64,000 bases of DNA, from contig JADGRQ010000015.1 in assembly GCA_017880775.1 (NCBI GenBank), positions 22,749 to 86,748 on the forward strand. Reading direction: 5' to 3'. The notes beneath the pieces are model-generated. The model saw only the letters and a program-made list of their open reading frames with translations. It was not told the origin of the DNA and searched no databases. Shown piece by piece: positions 63,979 through 64,000 of this stretch. Every line of letters begins with the position of its first letter. Positions within the stretch are counted from its first letter, which is position 1. This DNA is from Burkholderiales bacterium (GTDB lineage Bacteria > Pseudomonadota > Gammaproteobacteria > Burkholderiales > SG8-39). A program made the translations under genes and the position numbers.

Positions 63979-64000
63979 CGGCGCGCGCCTCGAGCGCGGC

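Noticed and set aside
1-64000. Search for CRISPR arrays, tRNA/rRNA, transposases, integrases, phage genes
   Set aside because: No regularly spaced repeats, no cloverleaf-like or rRNA-like segments, and no mobile-element protein motifs were recognised by eye; tRNAscan, Rfam and ISfinder searches would be needed to be certain.

Overview
GC-rich 64 kb window with dense gene packing, chromosomal in character and probably from a betaproteobacterium (Burkholderiales-like; inferred from gene content such as the many Bug/TTT receptors, a phasin and PEP-CTERM). I see about 69 credible protein-coding genes. I see no rRNA, tRNA, CRISPR array, prophage or transposase. Main blocks: (1) a PIN-domain toxin cut by the left window edge, divergent from an orphan RHH antitoxin; (2) about 4.2-18 kb, a long minus-strand run encoding a two-part UxaA/SuyAB-like lyase, a second SDH/FRD-like complex (FeS and two membrane subunits, with the flavoprotein encoded about 7 kb further downstream), a class I fumarase/tartrate dehydratase pair, a Bug receptor, a TAXI-TRAP transporter, SDR, VOC and malic enzyme; (3) PhoD, GGT-like, HAD, and a PrlF/YhaV toxin-antitoxin pair; (4) housekeeping tsaC-like, purE, purC, class I aldolase, phasin; (5) a GldA/F/G-like ABC system with DUF4340, then an alpha/beta-hydrolase-hotdog fusion; (6) about 35-54 kb, a catabolic/transport cluster with a TetR regulator and three matching palindromic sites in three divergent promoters, a candidate local regulon; (7) an acyl-CoA ligase/thiolase/DUF35 group, a PEP-CTERM protein, cupin, pyruvate kinase and an exported O-methyltransferase-like protein. 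The best candidates for something undescribed are the UxaA/SDH-like/TtdAB/TAXI operon and the TetR-operator regulon that includes a core-only MetE-like enzyme. All product calls come from reading motifs and family resemblance by eye; no database search was run.
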